A stretch of DNA of 64,000 bases from Blastocystis sp. Blastoise (GCA_039096225.1 JBBPEB010000024.1:310001-374000), one strand, 5' to 3'. Positions 51,780 through 63,988 are shown, counted from the stretch's first letter. Notes: generated from the letters alone by a model not told the origin. Numbers and translations: made by a program.

Positions 51780-52815
51780 CTAAGTCAATAGGCTCAATAG
51801 CGTATGGGTGTCTTCAGGTCTTAAAAGAAAAATCATTTTTGCGGGAATATCAAGAAATTCAAAAAAGTATATTTTCCCTCCTTTTTTCGCTGTCACTTTT
51901 TTTTAATATTTTTGACTTTATAGTATTAAAATCGATTCTTACAGGCATGTATAGACACTTTATACCACTTTTGAAACTAAAAATCAAATATTCAAAAATG
52001 AGTGAAAATCACAACAAGCAAGAAAAACAATTTTGTAAGCTGAGTATGTTGTGTATAAGTATGTCTAACAACAGAGATGATAAAAACGCACAACTCCTCT
52101 TGGTTTAGGACATAATTATGAATTCTCTTAAAAAAGCTATTTTAAACCTTAAAACGATACCCTGAACTATAAATCAAGTCCTGAATGATATTCTAAAGTC
52201 ATATTTTTAAAAACAGGTTTATTGACGATAATCAATAAACAAAAACAAGAGCTTCTGTTTTACTTTTCTTTTTTGAATTTTTAATTGTTTTGACTTTCTA
52301 GGGTAGTTGGCTAAAAGAATGCTGTCGTCTTTAGGCTAAAAAATTATGAATAAAAAAGTCAAGTCATTTTATTGTTTTTTCCTTGGGAAATCAAAAAGAA
52401 GAAATTTTTAGGTGTGTGTTGATTTAGGCTGTATAATGGTTTATATTGTAAAAGGACTTGACGAGAATGATTGAAATGATAATATATCACTCAGAGAATA
52501 CACAAATTTTAAAAACTTCTCACTCATGTAATCCATTCCTGAATTATAGACTTCAGAGAAAAAATTAAAGTCTTTTTGGTTTTAAACAGTCATTTTAAAT
52601 CATAAAACACTGTAAAATAGTCAATATTTAGAATGTCTATGATTATATAAATAAACAATATATTTTGTAGAGTTATTTTTAAGTTTTTCTCGTCAAAAAG
52701 AGAGAAACTTGACAAGTTGGCGGACACTCTTTTCTCGAGTTTAGGCCAACGTATTTTTGATTAAAAAATCCCAGTCATTTTGTTGTTTCTCTTACGGGAA
52801 ATAGGGTCAAAAAAA
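51780..52815. repeat. Degenerate repeated unit upstream of dispersed repeat copy 2
   Basis: Two related segments occur about 410 bp apart (about 52300-52390 and 52710-52805). Each runs GTTGGC..., then TTTAGGC, then GTCATTTT(A/G)TTGTTT, then GGGAAAT. A fainter third match is near 51790-51880. No ORF. The sequence is less AT-biased than its surroundings, suggesting a decayed repetitive element. Confidence 0.4.
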
Positions 52816-52819
52816 CACA

Positions 52820-52909
52820 AAATGTCCATAGTGATATATAATAATTTTTTTTATTTATTTTTCATATAACACAAACCATACAACTTTATTTACATCACTA
52901 TGGACATTT
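52820..52909. repeat. Inverted repeat at the start of dispersed repeat copy 2
   Basis: AAATGTCCATAGTGAT (52820-52835) is the inverted copy of ATCACTATGGACATTT (52894-52909), about 58 bp apart. The right arm is the first 14 bp of the dispersed repeat plus two bases. Confidence 0.85.
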
Positions 52910-53276
52910 TTTCAGGTTTCTGTCAAAAGGTCCAACGACTTTTTTGTTTTGGTTTCCCCAGTGGTGAGCAGTGAATTTCTTTAAATATGTTGCTGACAAA
53001 AGGTCCAACGACTTTTCTGTTTGGTTTCCCCAGTGGTGGAGCAGTGAAAAATTCTAAAGGGTAGCTGACAAAAGGTCCAACGACTTTTTTGCTTTGGTTT
53101 CCCCAGTGGTGAGCAGTGAAAATTTTCGTCAGAGTTTCAGTGATTATATAAAATCAAAAAGCAGTGCAAAAGTATGACGCACCTTAAAACAATAATTGGC
53201 GAATAAAAATGGTTTTAAATATTCTTAATATTTTCATTTATTAGTTTTTTTTTTTTTGTGGTGTAATAAATGATAT
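52896..53276 (+). repeat. Dispersed 0.39-kb repeat, copy 2
   Basis: Same orientation and structure as copy 1 at 43998-44387: three subunits with GGTTTCCCCAGTGGTGAGCA-type cores and the AGTATGACGCACCTTAAAAC tail. The second subunit keeps GGTCCAACGACTTTT, which is altered in copy 1. The copies differ by scattered substitutions and a shorter T run near the 3' end. Confidence 0.85.
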
Positions 53277-54283
53277 TAAATTGAATTTAACAAACAAAAT
53301 ATAATGATAACCACGAATAATTTAAAACATCAAAAATAAAATGACAACTAATAATAAAAAAGCTATAAAATTATTAAATATATATAGAATTCTGGTTTTC
53401 GATAGATGATAATAATAAAAAGCACAACTTATATATTTCATTTCACATATCTATATAAGATAATATTAGTATTAAATACATTAAGTTAATAAATAATTAG
53501 CATAATCATAAATATGTTATTTATAAGATATAGAAGAATAGAAAACAATAATATACCTTAGTCATATCAGCATAAGTATTAGACAAATAACTCACTAAAT
53601 AGTCACCTATATAAATTGATAATCAGCAGGATTAATATAAGAATCGATAATAAATAAATACCTCAGTTATATATTTCATGATCTTACAAGAAATACCACT
53701 TTACACCAACATCAAATAGCCTATATATAGAACATAATAAGTAAAAAATGAAATAGATAAAAAAAGTTATATAAATGATAAATATATGCAACTTCATACT
53801 ATATAAATAAAAAGCTTGGTTATTTAAAAAAAAAGTAAAAAAGATATATATAATAGATATATACTTTATTGCCAATTGACTAATACTAACCCATTGCATA
53901 CTTTAAATCCATAAATAAAAGAATATAACAGAGATTCTAAGGTAATCATCAATAATCCACAGAATATACCAATTTCTATAGAAAACAAATAGTTATATAT
54001 TAGAAGCAATAAAAGAAATACGTAATTATTCATTAAGTCACTAAACAATATAAGTAAACATAAGTTCTGTTATACAAAAGCTATTAACAACAGATAAAAA
54101 TATTAAATAATACAATTTTATGTGTAATGTGGATTGCTTTAATAATATATGGATAGAAAAATAATCCAATAATATGTGTTAAATAATAAAAGAAATACAA
54201 TTTGATGATACTGCGTCAAATTGACTGAGTAGTTGTCATTACTAAATGAATGGTTATCATAACAAAAAAAAATCTTTATTCTA
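53277..54283. other. AT-rich region with a possible small membrane-protein ORF
   Basis: The only candidate is a minus-strand frame at about 53868-54035 (MNNYVFLLLLLIYNYLFSIE ... LVLVNWQ), with a leader-like start and TA-type introns nearby. A further downstream piece, DYLVSYLSNTYADMTK, at about 53570-53620 lies next to a TATAG acceptor. No single splice path joins these pieces without a stop, so this is not called as a gene. Confidence 0.25.
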
Positions 54284-54287
54284 ATAA
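54284..54287. repeat. 4-bp target duplication ATAA, left copy
   Basis: ATAA directly before the CTGTCAAACG terminus; repeated at 56861-56864 after the other end. Confidence 0.65.
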
Positions 54288-54338
54288 CTGTCAAACGCGT
54301 ATCGTTTTTTTCTCAAACGCGTATTTTCTCACGATTAT
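54288..54338 (+). repeat. Left terminal inverted repeat, piggyBac-type element
   Basis: 51 bp matching the inverse of 56810-56860 except one base (C/T at position 16). It includes two copies of TCAAACGCGTAT separated by a T run. Confidence 0.95.
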
Positions 54339-54428
54339 ATGTTTTTCTTTTTTGTTATATCTTTATTATAAAATATCTTTTTTTAGTTTGATGAAGAGAT
54401 TTACAATATATTTATCAATATAAAAAGA

Positions 54429-56325
54429 ATGCCTAAACTGAAGCCAAAAAGAGTCTCTCAACAAAAAGAAAATAATACTCTAAAAATTCCGTCTCAACAT
54501 GATATACTAAAGACAATAGACGATAACATAGAGCTCATATATCAAGATGGATTTGTTTTATGTGATGAACCAATAACACCTAAATTTACTCCAGCTATCT
54601 CAATATTGAATGAAAACCGTCTTTATTCGTTGCTTGACTCGTTTTTATTAATCATTAATGATGCATTCTTGGACATACTTTTAAAATTTATTAATGAAAA
54701 AATATGTACATATAACTTATTAAAGCACAAAAAATATGGGTCAATAAGTAAAAATGAACTTTATCAGTTTTTTGGATTTTATTTTGCCTTAACTTCAGAG
54801 GATGTACCAAAGAAAAGAAATATAGAAATAGCATTTCGTTCTGTCTGTAAACAAATAAGCAATGATAAATCTATAACATATTCTCGATATAAATTTATAA
54901 AACAACAAGTATTATTGTCCTGTTTTCAGATTAACACTCTTTGCTCCTTAATTTCTGAGAATTGTCAAAAACTTTTCATTTCTTTTAATACAGTTGCTAT
55001 TGATGAAACAATGATATCATATAAGATGTCAACTGGAAGAAAAAAAGTGTTAGAAACTATGGTAGAACCTACAGGTCTTCGTCATATGGAACGTAAACCA
55101 CATCCTGATGGTTTTTTGATTTATCAAATGGCTACATATATTAAAAATTACGAAAAGAAAATTCCTTTTTCTCTTGGTATGTTTTGTGTTTTTGAAGAAC
55201 AAAATGCTACTCCTGTAGAAGCTCTTAGAGAATTATTAAGCTAGTATATATATATATATTATTAACAATAAAATTCTTTTTTTTTTAATTATTATTAACA
55301 TTATTATTAGCTGAATCTTTTTATTATTATATTCTATTCGTTATACTAAATCTTAATATATTTTTTTGTTTTACTTTTTCTCCTGTTGAAAATAATAAAT
55401 TATTTCATAGTGTTCAGAATAGAAAAGATCTGCTCATTGTTGCTGATTCTGCATTTGGTACACGTGATGGTTTGAATACAATTGCTAGTTTTCAGTTTGA
55501 ATCGCTTGTGTCTACACAAAATGCAATTTTTAAAAAATATTCTTTAGCCTTAACTTATGGATTATTAGTTGGAAACCAAAGAATTTTCTTTAACAAACAA
55601 AATGAATTTCTTTCTGTAAAACATGTTGAACATCATGAAGATAAGAATTACATTTGTATTTCCACTTCACTATATGATCTTGATGGTGCTATGATTCTTC
55701 AAAATTTAAAAAAAATCTCATTTAGTATGCATATATATATTATTTTTAATTGCTTTTCTTTAACACTATCTTAGTATATTTGTAATAGTACTTTTTATGT
55801 ATTTATTATATATGTTGTTACTCAATAAACTATAATATTTATATTTATATTAATTTAGCTGATAGTGATAAAAACCAACAGTTTCATACAAGAGAAATGC
55901 TAGAAAAAATGAACATTGATGAAATAAAAGGTTTGGCTGTCTTTCAAAAAATGTCTAAAAATTATTTAAATAAAAGTGATTTAATTTCAAAAGTGTTACA
56001 GTACGAAGAAAAACATTTCATTGGATTCCGTCATCAGGATGTTTTGAGTGGTTTTAGTAATGGAAATAGGTATATATTTAACAATTCAATCCATGAATAT
56101 TACCATGAATACTTTGGCTCAATTGATCAAATTGACAGAATTCTATATTCTATTCCACATGTTCACCCAATGAGATCAATGGAACTTAAAGCTTTCTTAA
56201 AAATGATTGATATTGTTTCAATAGATAGCTTTCATCTGTATACTTCGAAATGCAGTCATTATAACTATTTAGAATACCGAAAGAGACTTGGTATAAAGCT
56301 CATCAGAACATATCCTATTTATTAA
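54429..56325 (+). CDS. piggyBac-like DDE transposase (DDE_Tnp_1_7 family), 531 aa
   Basis: Cut-and-paste transposase. Exons 54429-55243, 55411-55724 and 55859-56325 (phases 2 and 1) total 1596 nt. It starts MPKLKPKRVSQQKENN with a basic N-terminus. The N-terminal domain has LYQFFGFYFALTSEDVPKKR, like the helical piggyBac domain. The RNase-H-like core has FNTVAIDETMISYKMSTGRK (first Asp), LLIVADSAFGTRDGLN (second Asp) and YFGSIDQIDRILYS (third Asp, equivalent to MGGVDxxD). After it comes an SMELKAFLKMIDI helix typical of the family. No Cys-rich C-terminal zinc domain is evident (only a single Cys in TSKCSHYNY). Both introns use host-like GTAT...TAG signals, and the first contains a TA run. The catalytic assignment is by motif alignment from memory of the family. 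Confidence 0.88.
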
Positions 56326-56809
56326 TTTTTATATTATTTCTAGTTTTCTTTCATTATATTTGCTTATCTATAATAGTATATCTATTCACAACACATATTG
56401 TAGCTTTTATGCCTGTAATGTAACAGATTAAAATTTTTGTTGTGTTTATTTCAGATAAAAAATATATTATCTAATTACAAATATGAATATAAACATGAAC
56501 CTAATATCAAAGGAGAAAAATAGAGACAAGCAACTTTATATCGTCAAGAATTATCATATTTGAATATTTATTTGTAACATAAAATGATATGAATTTATTT
56601 ATAAATGTGATTTAAAGCCTATAGCTGCTAAATAAAGAAGTCTTAATAGCTTTTTATTGAAAATGAAATAATTTGGATTGTCTAATTTTCTCTTCATCAG
56701 TAATCAAGGAGGTCAAGGTTTTTCTTGGTTTATATAACTACATATGATATGCTCCTGAAGGCAAAATAACTAAGCCAAATCAAACACTGGTGTGATTATT
56801 TAAAGAAAA

Positions 56810-56860
56810 ATAATCGTGAGAAAATACGCGTTTGAGAAAAAAACAATACGCGTTTGACAG
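56810..56860 (-). repeat. Right terminal inverted repeat, piggyBac-type element
   Basis: Inverse of 54288-54338 with one mismatch; followed by ATAA at 56861-56864. Confidence 0.95.
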
Positions 56861-56864
56861 ATAA

Positions 56865-59656
56865 TCTGAAAAAGAATTTCTTCTCCACAAGTTGCTTCCT
56901 CTTTTACTAAAGATTAAAGTGGTTTCCCTTTAAAACGGAAGCTTTAGTCAACTTGTATTTAAACCATTATCATTGAATATATCTATTCGATTATAAAATG
57001 TTTTATGTGTATACTCTTTACTGATAGGCATAATAAAAATACACTATTAATTCTGAATGATTAATACAATTCGTAATTCTCATATATTTTAATAAACCAT
57101 TCTTGTATTTTATCTTAATTCATAGAGCTATATTTAAATAGTTTGCAATTATTATTGTATGAAAATGATTTCTTTTATACTGTAAATATAGTAAAATAAC
57201 CGTTTTAAACAATTAAATCACGTTTTTACTGATATTTCATTATCAATACATAAAAAATATGCTTAATAGCAAATAGAATGAACAAACATAATCAATATTT
57301 CTTAGATAAATATCTTTCAATCATTAACTAAGCATTCAGATCGATTAACATAGCATATATATTAATAAAAAGAAATATACTAAATCAAAAATAAAAAACA
57401 TGTATTTGAAATGTGTAATATTTGTTACGAAGTCACACTAAAAGCAGATTTTAATAATCATTTTATGTTATCCGAAACAAAATAAGTATAAAACTGTTTT
57501 TTTTCTAATTTTAATGGAAAAACTAAACCTTCTAAAACATTATATATATAAATAAAGTAAATTTTCAGTTTATTTATTAATTAGCTAGTTTTATTTTATT
57601 CATAATAATCAAACTATATCAATGATATATTCCTTTTAAAGCAGTCTTTGTTTGCTTCGTTATGCGTATTAATATATTAAAAAACTATACTTTGATTGTG
57701 AGTGAATGAAATAAGAAAAATACTAGACTGTTAATACTTAGAATATATCGCCATACTATATATACAAAGTCTTCTTATTCTATTAATATTGACATAGAAG
57801 TGATGATTACTTCATTTTTATTCAAGTATGCAAATAGTAGTCTTAGAGTATCACCTCAAACATGTATAGACTAAGCCATACGTCTTGGTATAATTATATA
57901 TTTTTTAATAAAATGAATTATTGTTTCATTTTGCTTTTTAAAAGATTAGTAGCTGAATTTTAAAGTTTAGAATATAAACAATATTATCAATTAACTCGTC
58001 AATGAATTATAAGAAAATATAAAGTATGTAGTGATTTGAAATTCAGTAACACAAACTAAAATAGCTACATTGTATTAATAAGAACTCAATATGTTATGGA
58101 AACCAAAAAGGAAAGTAGCATATAAATATTTTAGAATTTATAATCTGATGTATTTTAATAATTTCAAATAGTTCACCCTATTATCATCGTAAACTATATT
58201 GTATCATAATAAATAATCAGACTTCATATTTGAAATAAGTTATGTAATTAAATACACGTAAATGAATGTGTATTACGCACTAACTGCTGAAAAAGAAATA
58301 GTTATAATTGTATCTAATAGAATAGGTATAAACGCATCTATATAAATGTTAATAATTAATATAGCAACTAGATAGATCAATATTTAAATAAAATAATCAT
58401 AAGTGAACTATATATATTATATAATATGCTTATGAAAGAGTTAGATCTATTTATAAGATTTATATGAAGAAATTACTAAATAATATGGAAGATGTTTATT
58501 AATAAAAAATTATATAAAGAAAAATATATGGATAATTACATACAAAAAATTAAAAGTTATGTTGAATGAATAAATGAATCTAAGAACCAGTGTTGAAATG
58601 CAACTGATATAATTATTTGAAGTAGTAATAAGAAGCAAATAAGGTTAAATACACAGTATTTCTATTAAAAACATGATGAATATGATGAAGAAGAGATGAA
58701 ATAAATTACATAGAAAGCTTGAAAATAAGATATAGAAACCATACTTTAAAAAGTAATGCACTAAATGGTATTGAGAGCCTATATGAAAGTAATTGAATTA
58801 GTATATTAAAGCAGAATAAACAAAAATACAATAAAGGTATTAAATAAAATTAGAATCTAAGAAAAAATACAATTATCATTCAAATAAAAAGTAATTGAAT
58901 TAGAAGCATAATGATTAAAAGTAATATGGTATCAACTAGTTATATAATATATACTACAAACACCATACACCTAAGAACCATGAAATAATCTTTAAACGGA
59001 CAAAATATAGAAGATTATATCAATAAAAAAACATGGATAGTAGATAAGGGAGGAATTAATTGAATAAATAATAAAGAAAAATAGAAAAGGAAATATTAAA
59101 AAAGGAAAATCACAATATTTCAAACAAGAACAAATTGAATAATTTAAAAACAAAAATAGAAATATAATTTTAGAATAAGAAAAAATGATAAATATATTTA
59201 TACCGATAAAGGACAAAAAATAAAAATAATAAATGAACATAAGAAAACTATTTAGTATATAGGTTATCTAATTATAGTATGAATAATACTCAAACGACGG
59301 AAGAAATACTAATTAAGAATAGTACTTGCTGACAATGAAGAATATTTTACATAAAAGAAGAAAGAGTAACTACAATTAACCGAAAAGGTATTTATATAAC
59401 TAGCATAATTAAGGAGTAGAAATTCATTAAAAAGAAGGTCTTTCTAAAGATATAATTAGCATAGAAAAAAAGCGAGAAGAAATAAAAAGGAATTACATAT
59501 ATTTACTATGGTGATCAAATATTAATAATAGAATAAGAATAATAATCAATATAATAATAAGTCTAAAATATAATTATAATAAGAAGTATAATAAGGATCA
59601 TAATAAGAATATATACCTCTAGGAGTAGTTATATAGATATTCATTAACAATGTTGG
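56865..59656. other. 2.8-kb gene-free AT-rich region
   Basis: No ORF with coding character, no RNA gene and no conspicuous repeat was found. Stop codons are dense in all frames. Confidence 0.45.
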
Positions 59657-60220
59657 CTATTTCCAATATACTCCTTCTTTGTGATTGTCGATTAATATAT
59701 CATAACACTTCCATAGTCTGGTATTCGCGAGAATTATCTGCTCATGAGGGTGATAATAACTATAACCATAAAAATATTATATTAAAAAATTATCATGTAA
59801 TAAATAATTAATATATAAATATATAAATACATATATATATATATATATATATATAACCATCTCTTTTTTTGGCGGTGAAACACAAATATTGGCGGTTACA
59901 CATCCTTTCTGTTAATATAATCTAAATAGGTTAAATAATATTTCATTATAAACTGTTGATCGACACTATGAAGGTTGAAAATAGCTTAGATTATATATAA
60001 AGTAATATATATAGTAATTTATTTTCTTTAATTAATATATATATATATAGATTATTAGATATAGAAATATATATAAGATCATATATATATACCTATTAAG
60101 ATTAGACTGATAGACTTTTGATTTATTAAATTGAGAAGATGTGTAATTGCTTTCATACGCAATTAAAACAAAGAAAAGAACACATATATACAATCCATAT
60201 ATTGAAATAAACAAATACAT
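59657..60220 (-). CDS. Small secreted protein, 98 aa, three exons
   Basis: Exons 60093-60220, 59900-59965 and 59657-59759 join in phase 2 twice and give 297 nt. The protein starts MYLFISIYGLYICVLFFVLI, a textbook signal peptide ending near AYES. It is followed by a mature part of about 75 residues with YYLTYLDYINRKDVYYHPHE and QIILANTRLWKCYDILIDNH, ending EGVYWK. It has a single Cys outside the leader. Introns are GTATAT...ATAG and GTAACC...ATAG. The last exon is less AT-biased than the surroundings. No family is recognised; a secreted or lumenal small protein is inferred. An ORF scan alone misses it because no exon exceeds 130 nt. Confidence 0.6.
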
Positions 60221-61110
60221 TTTGGTTCATATTTAATGTGGGAAATTCAGCATTTTGAAATAGTTATAAAGATTGGATTGTTCTTCTAGTAGTTCTTCCT
60301 TATTTAATACTAATTGTAATCTAAGAGATAATAATTAGGAGGATCCTCAATTTCATGTTATACCTCTCACTATATCTTACCGTAGGTATTAATACAATTC
60401 CAAATTCGATAGTCTATATACTGAGATAATGCTGTAATAAAAGTTCAATATATATATACTAAATATAATATATATAATTATATATATATAAATAAAAAAC
60501 ATAATAACATATGATAATAATAATATATTCATATATACAGGATCAGCAAATGTTGATATATAATAAGAAAAAAACATGGATTTAAAAACTAGAAAAAAGA
60601 ATTTAGCAACAAAAGAATTCAGGACATATTGCTGATGAGAAGACAAAAAGAAAGAAAGGTAAAGCTTAAGGAAGCAAACTTCAGAGTCGAGTAGAACCAT
60701 AAACATACAATAATACGATAAACCATACCATCTGCTAATATTACAAAAATACTGTATCAAAAATCGAACTTAAAAAATGAAGATATATGGAGAAACATTA
60801 ATTCAATAATAAAAAATAATATAAATACCTAATAAAATCAATATATAAAAAAATATAAATAATTACTAGCAAATAATATAATTGATCTAAAGGAAATTAG
60901 AATTAAATACACTAATAATGATATAATAAAAATTGAGAATTAAATAAAAAGAAGAATAAAACCAAATAACAAAAATTGCGACGATAAAAATATAATACTA
61001 CGTAAATTTGAAAAAAAGAAAATTACCTATATATAAAAAGAGACAGAATAAATAATGATAATTTTTAATATATAAAAAACGAAATTGAATATATAATAGT
61101 AAATGTGTAT
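60221..61110. other. AT-rich region with an unproven leader-like ORF
   Basis: A minus-strand frame at about 60615-60725 starts MVYRIIVCLWFYSTLKFASL and is hydrophobic like a signal peptide, but stops after 35 residues and no downstream exon was convincing. Nothing else was seen. Confidence 0.25.
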
Positions 61111-61116
61111 ACAAAA

Positions 61117-61440
61117 AAATGAAATGAAATAAATAGATAATAAATGTATTGATAAAAAATGAAATAAAATAAATAGATAATAAATGTATTGATAAAAATG
61201 AAATAAAATAAATAGATAATAAATGTATTGATAAAAATGAAATAAAATAAATAGATAATAAATGTGTATACAAAAAATGAAATAAAATAAATAGATAATA
61301 AATGTGTATACAAAAAATGAAATAAAATAAATAGATAATAAATGTATTGATAAAAAATGAAATAAATAGATAATAAATGTGTATACAAAAAATGAAATAA
61401 ATAGATAATAAATGTATTGATAAAAATGAAATAAAAACAC
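61117..61440. repeat. Minisatellite, about 9 copies of a 35-42-bp unit
   Basis: The unit AATGAAATAAAATAAATAGA followed by TAATAAATG is repeated with two alternative tails, TATTGATAAA and TGTATACAAA, in mixed order. Several copies lack one AAATA block. The open frames on the minus strand here are by-products of the repeat. Confidence 0.9.
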
Positions 61441-63463
61441 GAAATATGTTAGATAAAAGAAAATGAAAACACAATAAGAAATAAATTAAAAGAATTTAGC
61501 AAACATGCTTATTCTAAAAGTATATATAAATACAATAATCAGAACATGGTTATGTGTTACCTATATAAACAGTGTGTGCTATAAAATATATATATATATA
61601 TATAGGAAAACGTGACATAATATAAGAATTAAAAAACATATTATAATTATATATACTAATACAAAATAACATAATAAAAAAATATATACAATTCAAGACG
61701 ATAAGTATTATGTAGAAAAATAATATCGTGTAATCAAGATACTCTCAAAGTTGAAATGAAAGAAAGCAGAGTATAATATAAATATAGAAGTATAATTCAT
61801 AAATTTGAAATAAAGTAAAGCCGAGACATAATAAAGAAGTAAATCAAATGCGTATCTAAAAGAATTGATAAAGAAAAGTTATATTTATGTTAATTCCAAG
61901 AAATGTATTAAAAAAAAATAGAAATAACAGCAACTACATATTAAGAAAGGTACAAATCGTTTATTCAAGAAGAAAAAAGTTAAAAGAAATATTAAGACCA
62001 ACAAGAATCAATAAATTAAAAAAGAAGATGATTATATACACGTAAAACAAAATTCTGTAAGTAGGATAACGTATAATACAATGAAGAAGCCTTAAAATAA
62101 GAGAAAAATAGTAGCTCAGTCAATATGTGGAAATGAGAATGGTGACGAAAATAAATAGATCGCGTTGAGATAGATCCTAAACAAGTATTAGAGAAAGACA
62201 AATCACTGTAAAACGACAATACGTAAGAATAATTGCACAAAGAGAACAAGAAACCATTTCTTTATATAAAAAGTCTAAGAAATTTTTTGTTATTTTGTTT
62301 TTGAATAAATACTTAAAGGCTGATATTCGTTGGTTATGACGCAATTTGTATTCAACCCATACATATTGAAGCAGGAAATGATAAAAATTATGAAAAATAT
62401 TTGATCTACTGATTGAATTTTGAAATAATGAAGATTATGAAGTCTAATTTAGAACCAAATGAAGAGAGTAACTGTATATAATGAGTAGAATAGTTGAGAT
62501 TCACATCAATAATTCTTCTATAATCCTTACAAGGAATCTTTAAAGAATGATAATACTCTGTTTCAAAACTTGTGAAACTTGTTTGACTGATTATTCCAGT
62601 TATCAAGGCAACTTATTTAGCTCTTTCAAATAACGAAGTTTGATGATGGCAAAAATCTCCTTTATTAAAATATATCTTCTGATTTAAAATGGTATCTCAA
62701 GCTTGTCTCAATGTATTCTATTTATAATGTTAGCCATAATTATTCAATTCATTAAAATATTAGCGAATTTAGTCATATATATATATATAATCAATACAAC
62801 AAAATAACGTGTTCTAATACGAAAATTATTCAATCTTAAATAGTCTATATAGACAAAAAATAGAGAACACATTATAATAAAATAAATTATTTGATAAATA
62901 AATTACTAACAAATAAATAACTATTAAATTAATATTAACACATAATATATATAAATAAAAAGAATTGATATTAATATATTTTTGTATATACATAAAACAA
63001 ATTAGCATAGATTATGTAAATTCTGATAGTAGAAACGATACTCTTATTTAGTCCATAAATGGTTTTAGACATCAAATTAATAAGAAAGTAGACATAATAT
63101 AAATATTAAAATAGAAGCCACTGTACATTATAAAATAATATAACCAATAATTAAGAATAACGTGTGACTAGTTATCCTATATATGATATATATTAATATG
63201 TATATAAATAAAATATGTCTTTATAAAAGAATTATATATATACAAAATACGATATTCATACCATAAAAATATAGAATAGAATATGTTTAAATGATAATTA
63301 TATACAAGTGAAACAAATCCACTAAATGTCACTAATGTTCTACATATAAAAGCATCAGCATCATCATTTTCATATATTACAATGAATTATTACATATTAA
63401 ATAGAACTCTATAATTAGATACAAAATTATCGACAAATAAGTAAAAATAAATACAAACAGATA
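61441..63463. other. 2-kb AT-rich region, no gene recognised
   Basis: Short minus-strand frames at 62016-62249 and 62406-62606 lack introns with matching frames and any recognisable motif. They may be chance ORFs or exons of an unresolved gene. Confidence 0.35.
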
Positions 63464-63988
63464 TTAAGATATAATATATACATATATTCCATCATCAACA
63501 ACTATCAGGTTCGACTGAATAATCCATTCTATTGGAATGACATAATCTAAAGTAAACTCATTCGGATTGAAAATAATTCCATATAAATTGTTAGTATCAA
63601 ATTTAAAACTCTTGAATTTTTTACCAATAATAAATAGTCTCGATTTGATCTTAATTATTTCTTGGACCTGTAAACAGAATACATTCTTAATAGACTTAAC
63701 TCCATTTTTATAATAGCAGATAAAACTTGAATCAATACACTTGACATTTGGCTTAAACGAAGGCTCAATGAATATATTTTTATTTTCTACATATTGTAAC
63801 ATAGTACAAATATTACTTCTATTTATTAATGATACTTTCTCATCAGTATGTACATCAAATTCAGCATTACAGAAAGGAAAAATAAATTGATTTCTTTCTA
63901 TACAAAATTGATATATCACTTTAATATCTTCATCACTTATTATAAGACTTTTATGACGATCATATTTCCATTCATTATCATCAGACAT
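63464..63988 (-). CDS. Unrecognised protein, 174 aa or first exon of a longer one
   Basis: Starts MSDDNEWKYDRHKSLIISDE near the right edge. The composition is clearly coding (charged, Cys/Phe-bearing, not simple repeat): YQFCIERNQFIFPFCNAEFD, FICYYKNGVKSIKNVFCLQV, KSRLFIIGKKFKSFKFDTNN. After VVDDG the frame runs into GTATATATGTATAT, which resembles a donor of the local type, so the final IYVYIIS may be intron read-through and more exons may follow to the left. None was identified. No signal peptide or membrane segment. Family unknown. Confidence 0.6.
   Translation of the reverse strand: MSDDNEWKYDRHKSLIISDEDIKVIYQFCIERNQFIFPFCNAEFDVHTDEKVSLINRSNICTMLQYVENKNIFIEPSFKPNVKCIDSSFICYYKNGVKSIKNVFCLQVQEIIKIKSRLFIIGKKFKSFKFDTNNLYGIIFNPNEFTLDYVIPIEWIIQSNLIVVDDGIYVYIIS

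Larger units (their letters stand above)
54288..56860 (+). mobile_element. Complete piggyBac-type transposon with 51-bp inverted repeats
   Basis: The element is 2,573 bp. Left (54288-54338) and right (56810-56860) ends are inverted copies of 51 bp with one mismatch, starting CTGTCAAACGCGTAT. Each end contains TCAAACGCGTAT twice, as an internal subterminal repeat. It is flanked by ATAA on both sides (54284-54287 and 56861-56864). It contains one three-exon transposase gene with all candidate catalytic residues. Canonical piggyBac elements duplicate TTAA, so the ATAA flanks are unusual. Near-identical ends and an open transposase suggest recent activity. Confidence 0.9.

Noticed and set aside
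51839-52108. 89-aa plus-strand ORF (MREYQEIQKSIF...)
   Set aside because: It lies inside the degenerate repeat region, has no homology I recognise and no supporting splice or leader signal; probably chance.
54284-54287. TTAA target duplication for the piggyBac-type element
   Set aside because: The bases next to both termini are ATAA, not TTAA, and the inverted repeat cannot be extended to include TTAA because the adjacent bases differ (A on the left, T on the right in matching orientation).
61117-61440. CRISPR-like array or coding repeats
   Set aside because: Units are contiguous without unique spacers, and the open frames arise from the repeat period; it is a minisatellite in eukaryotic DNA.
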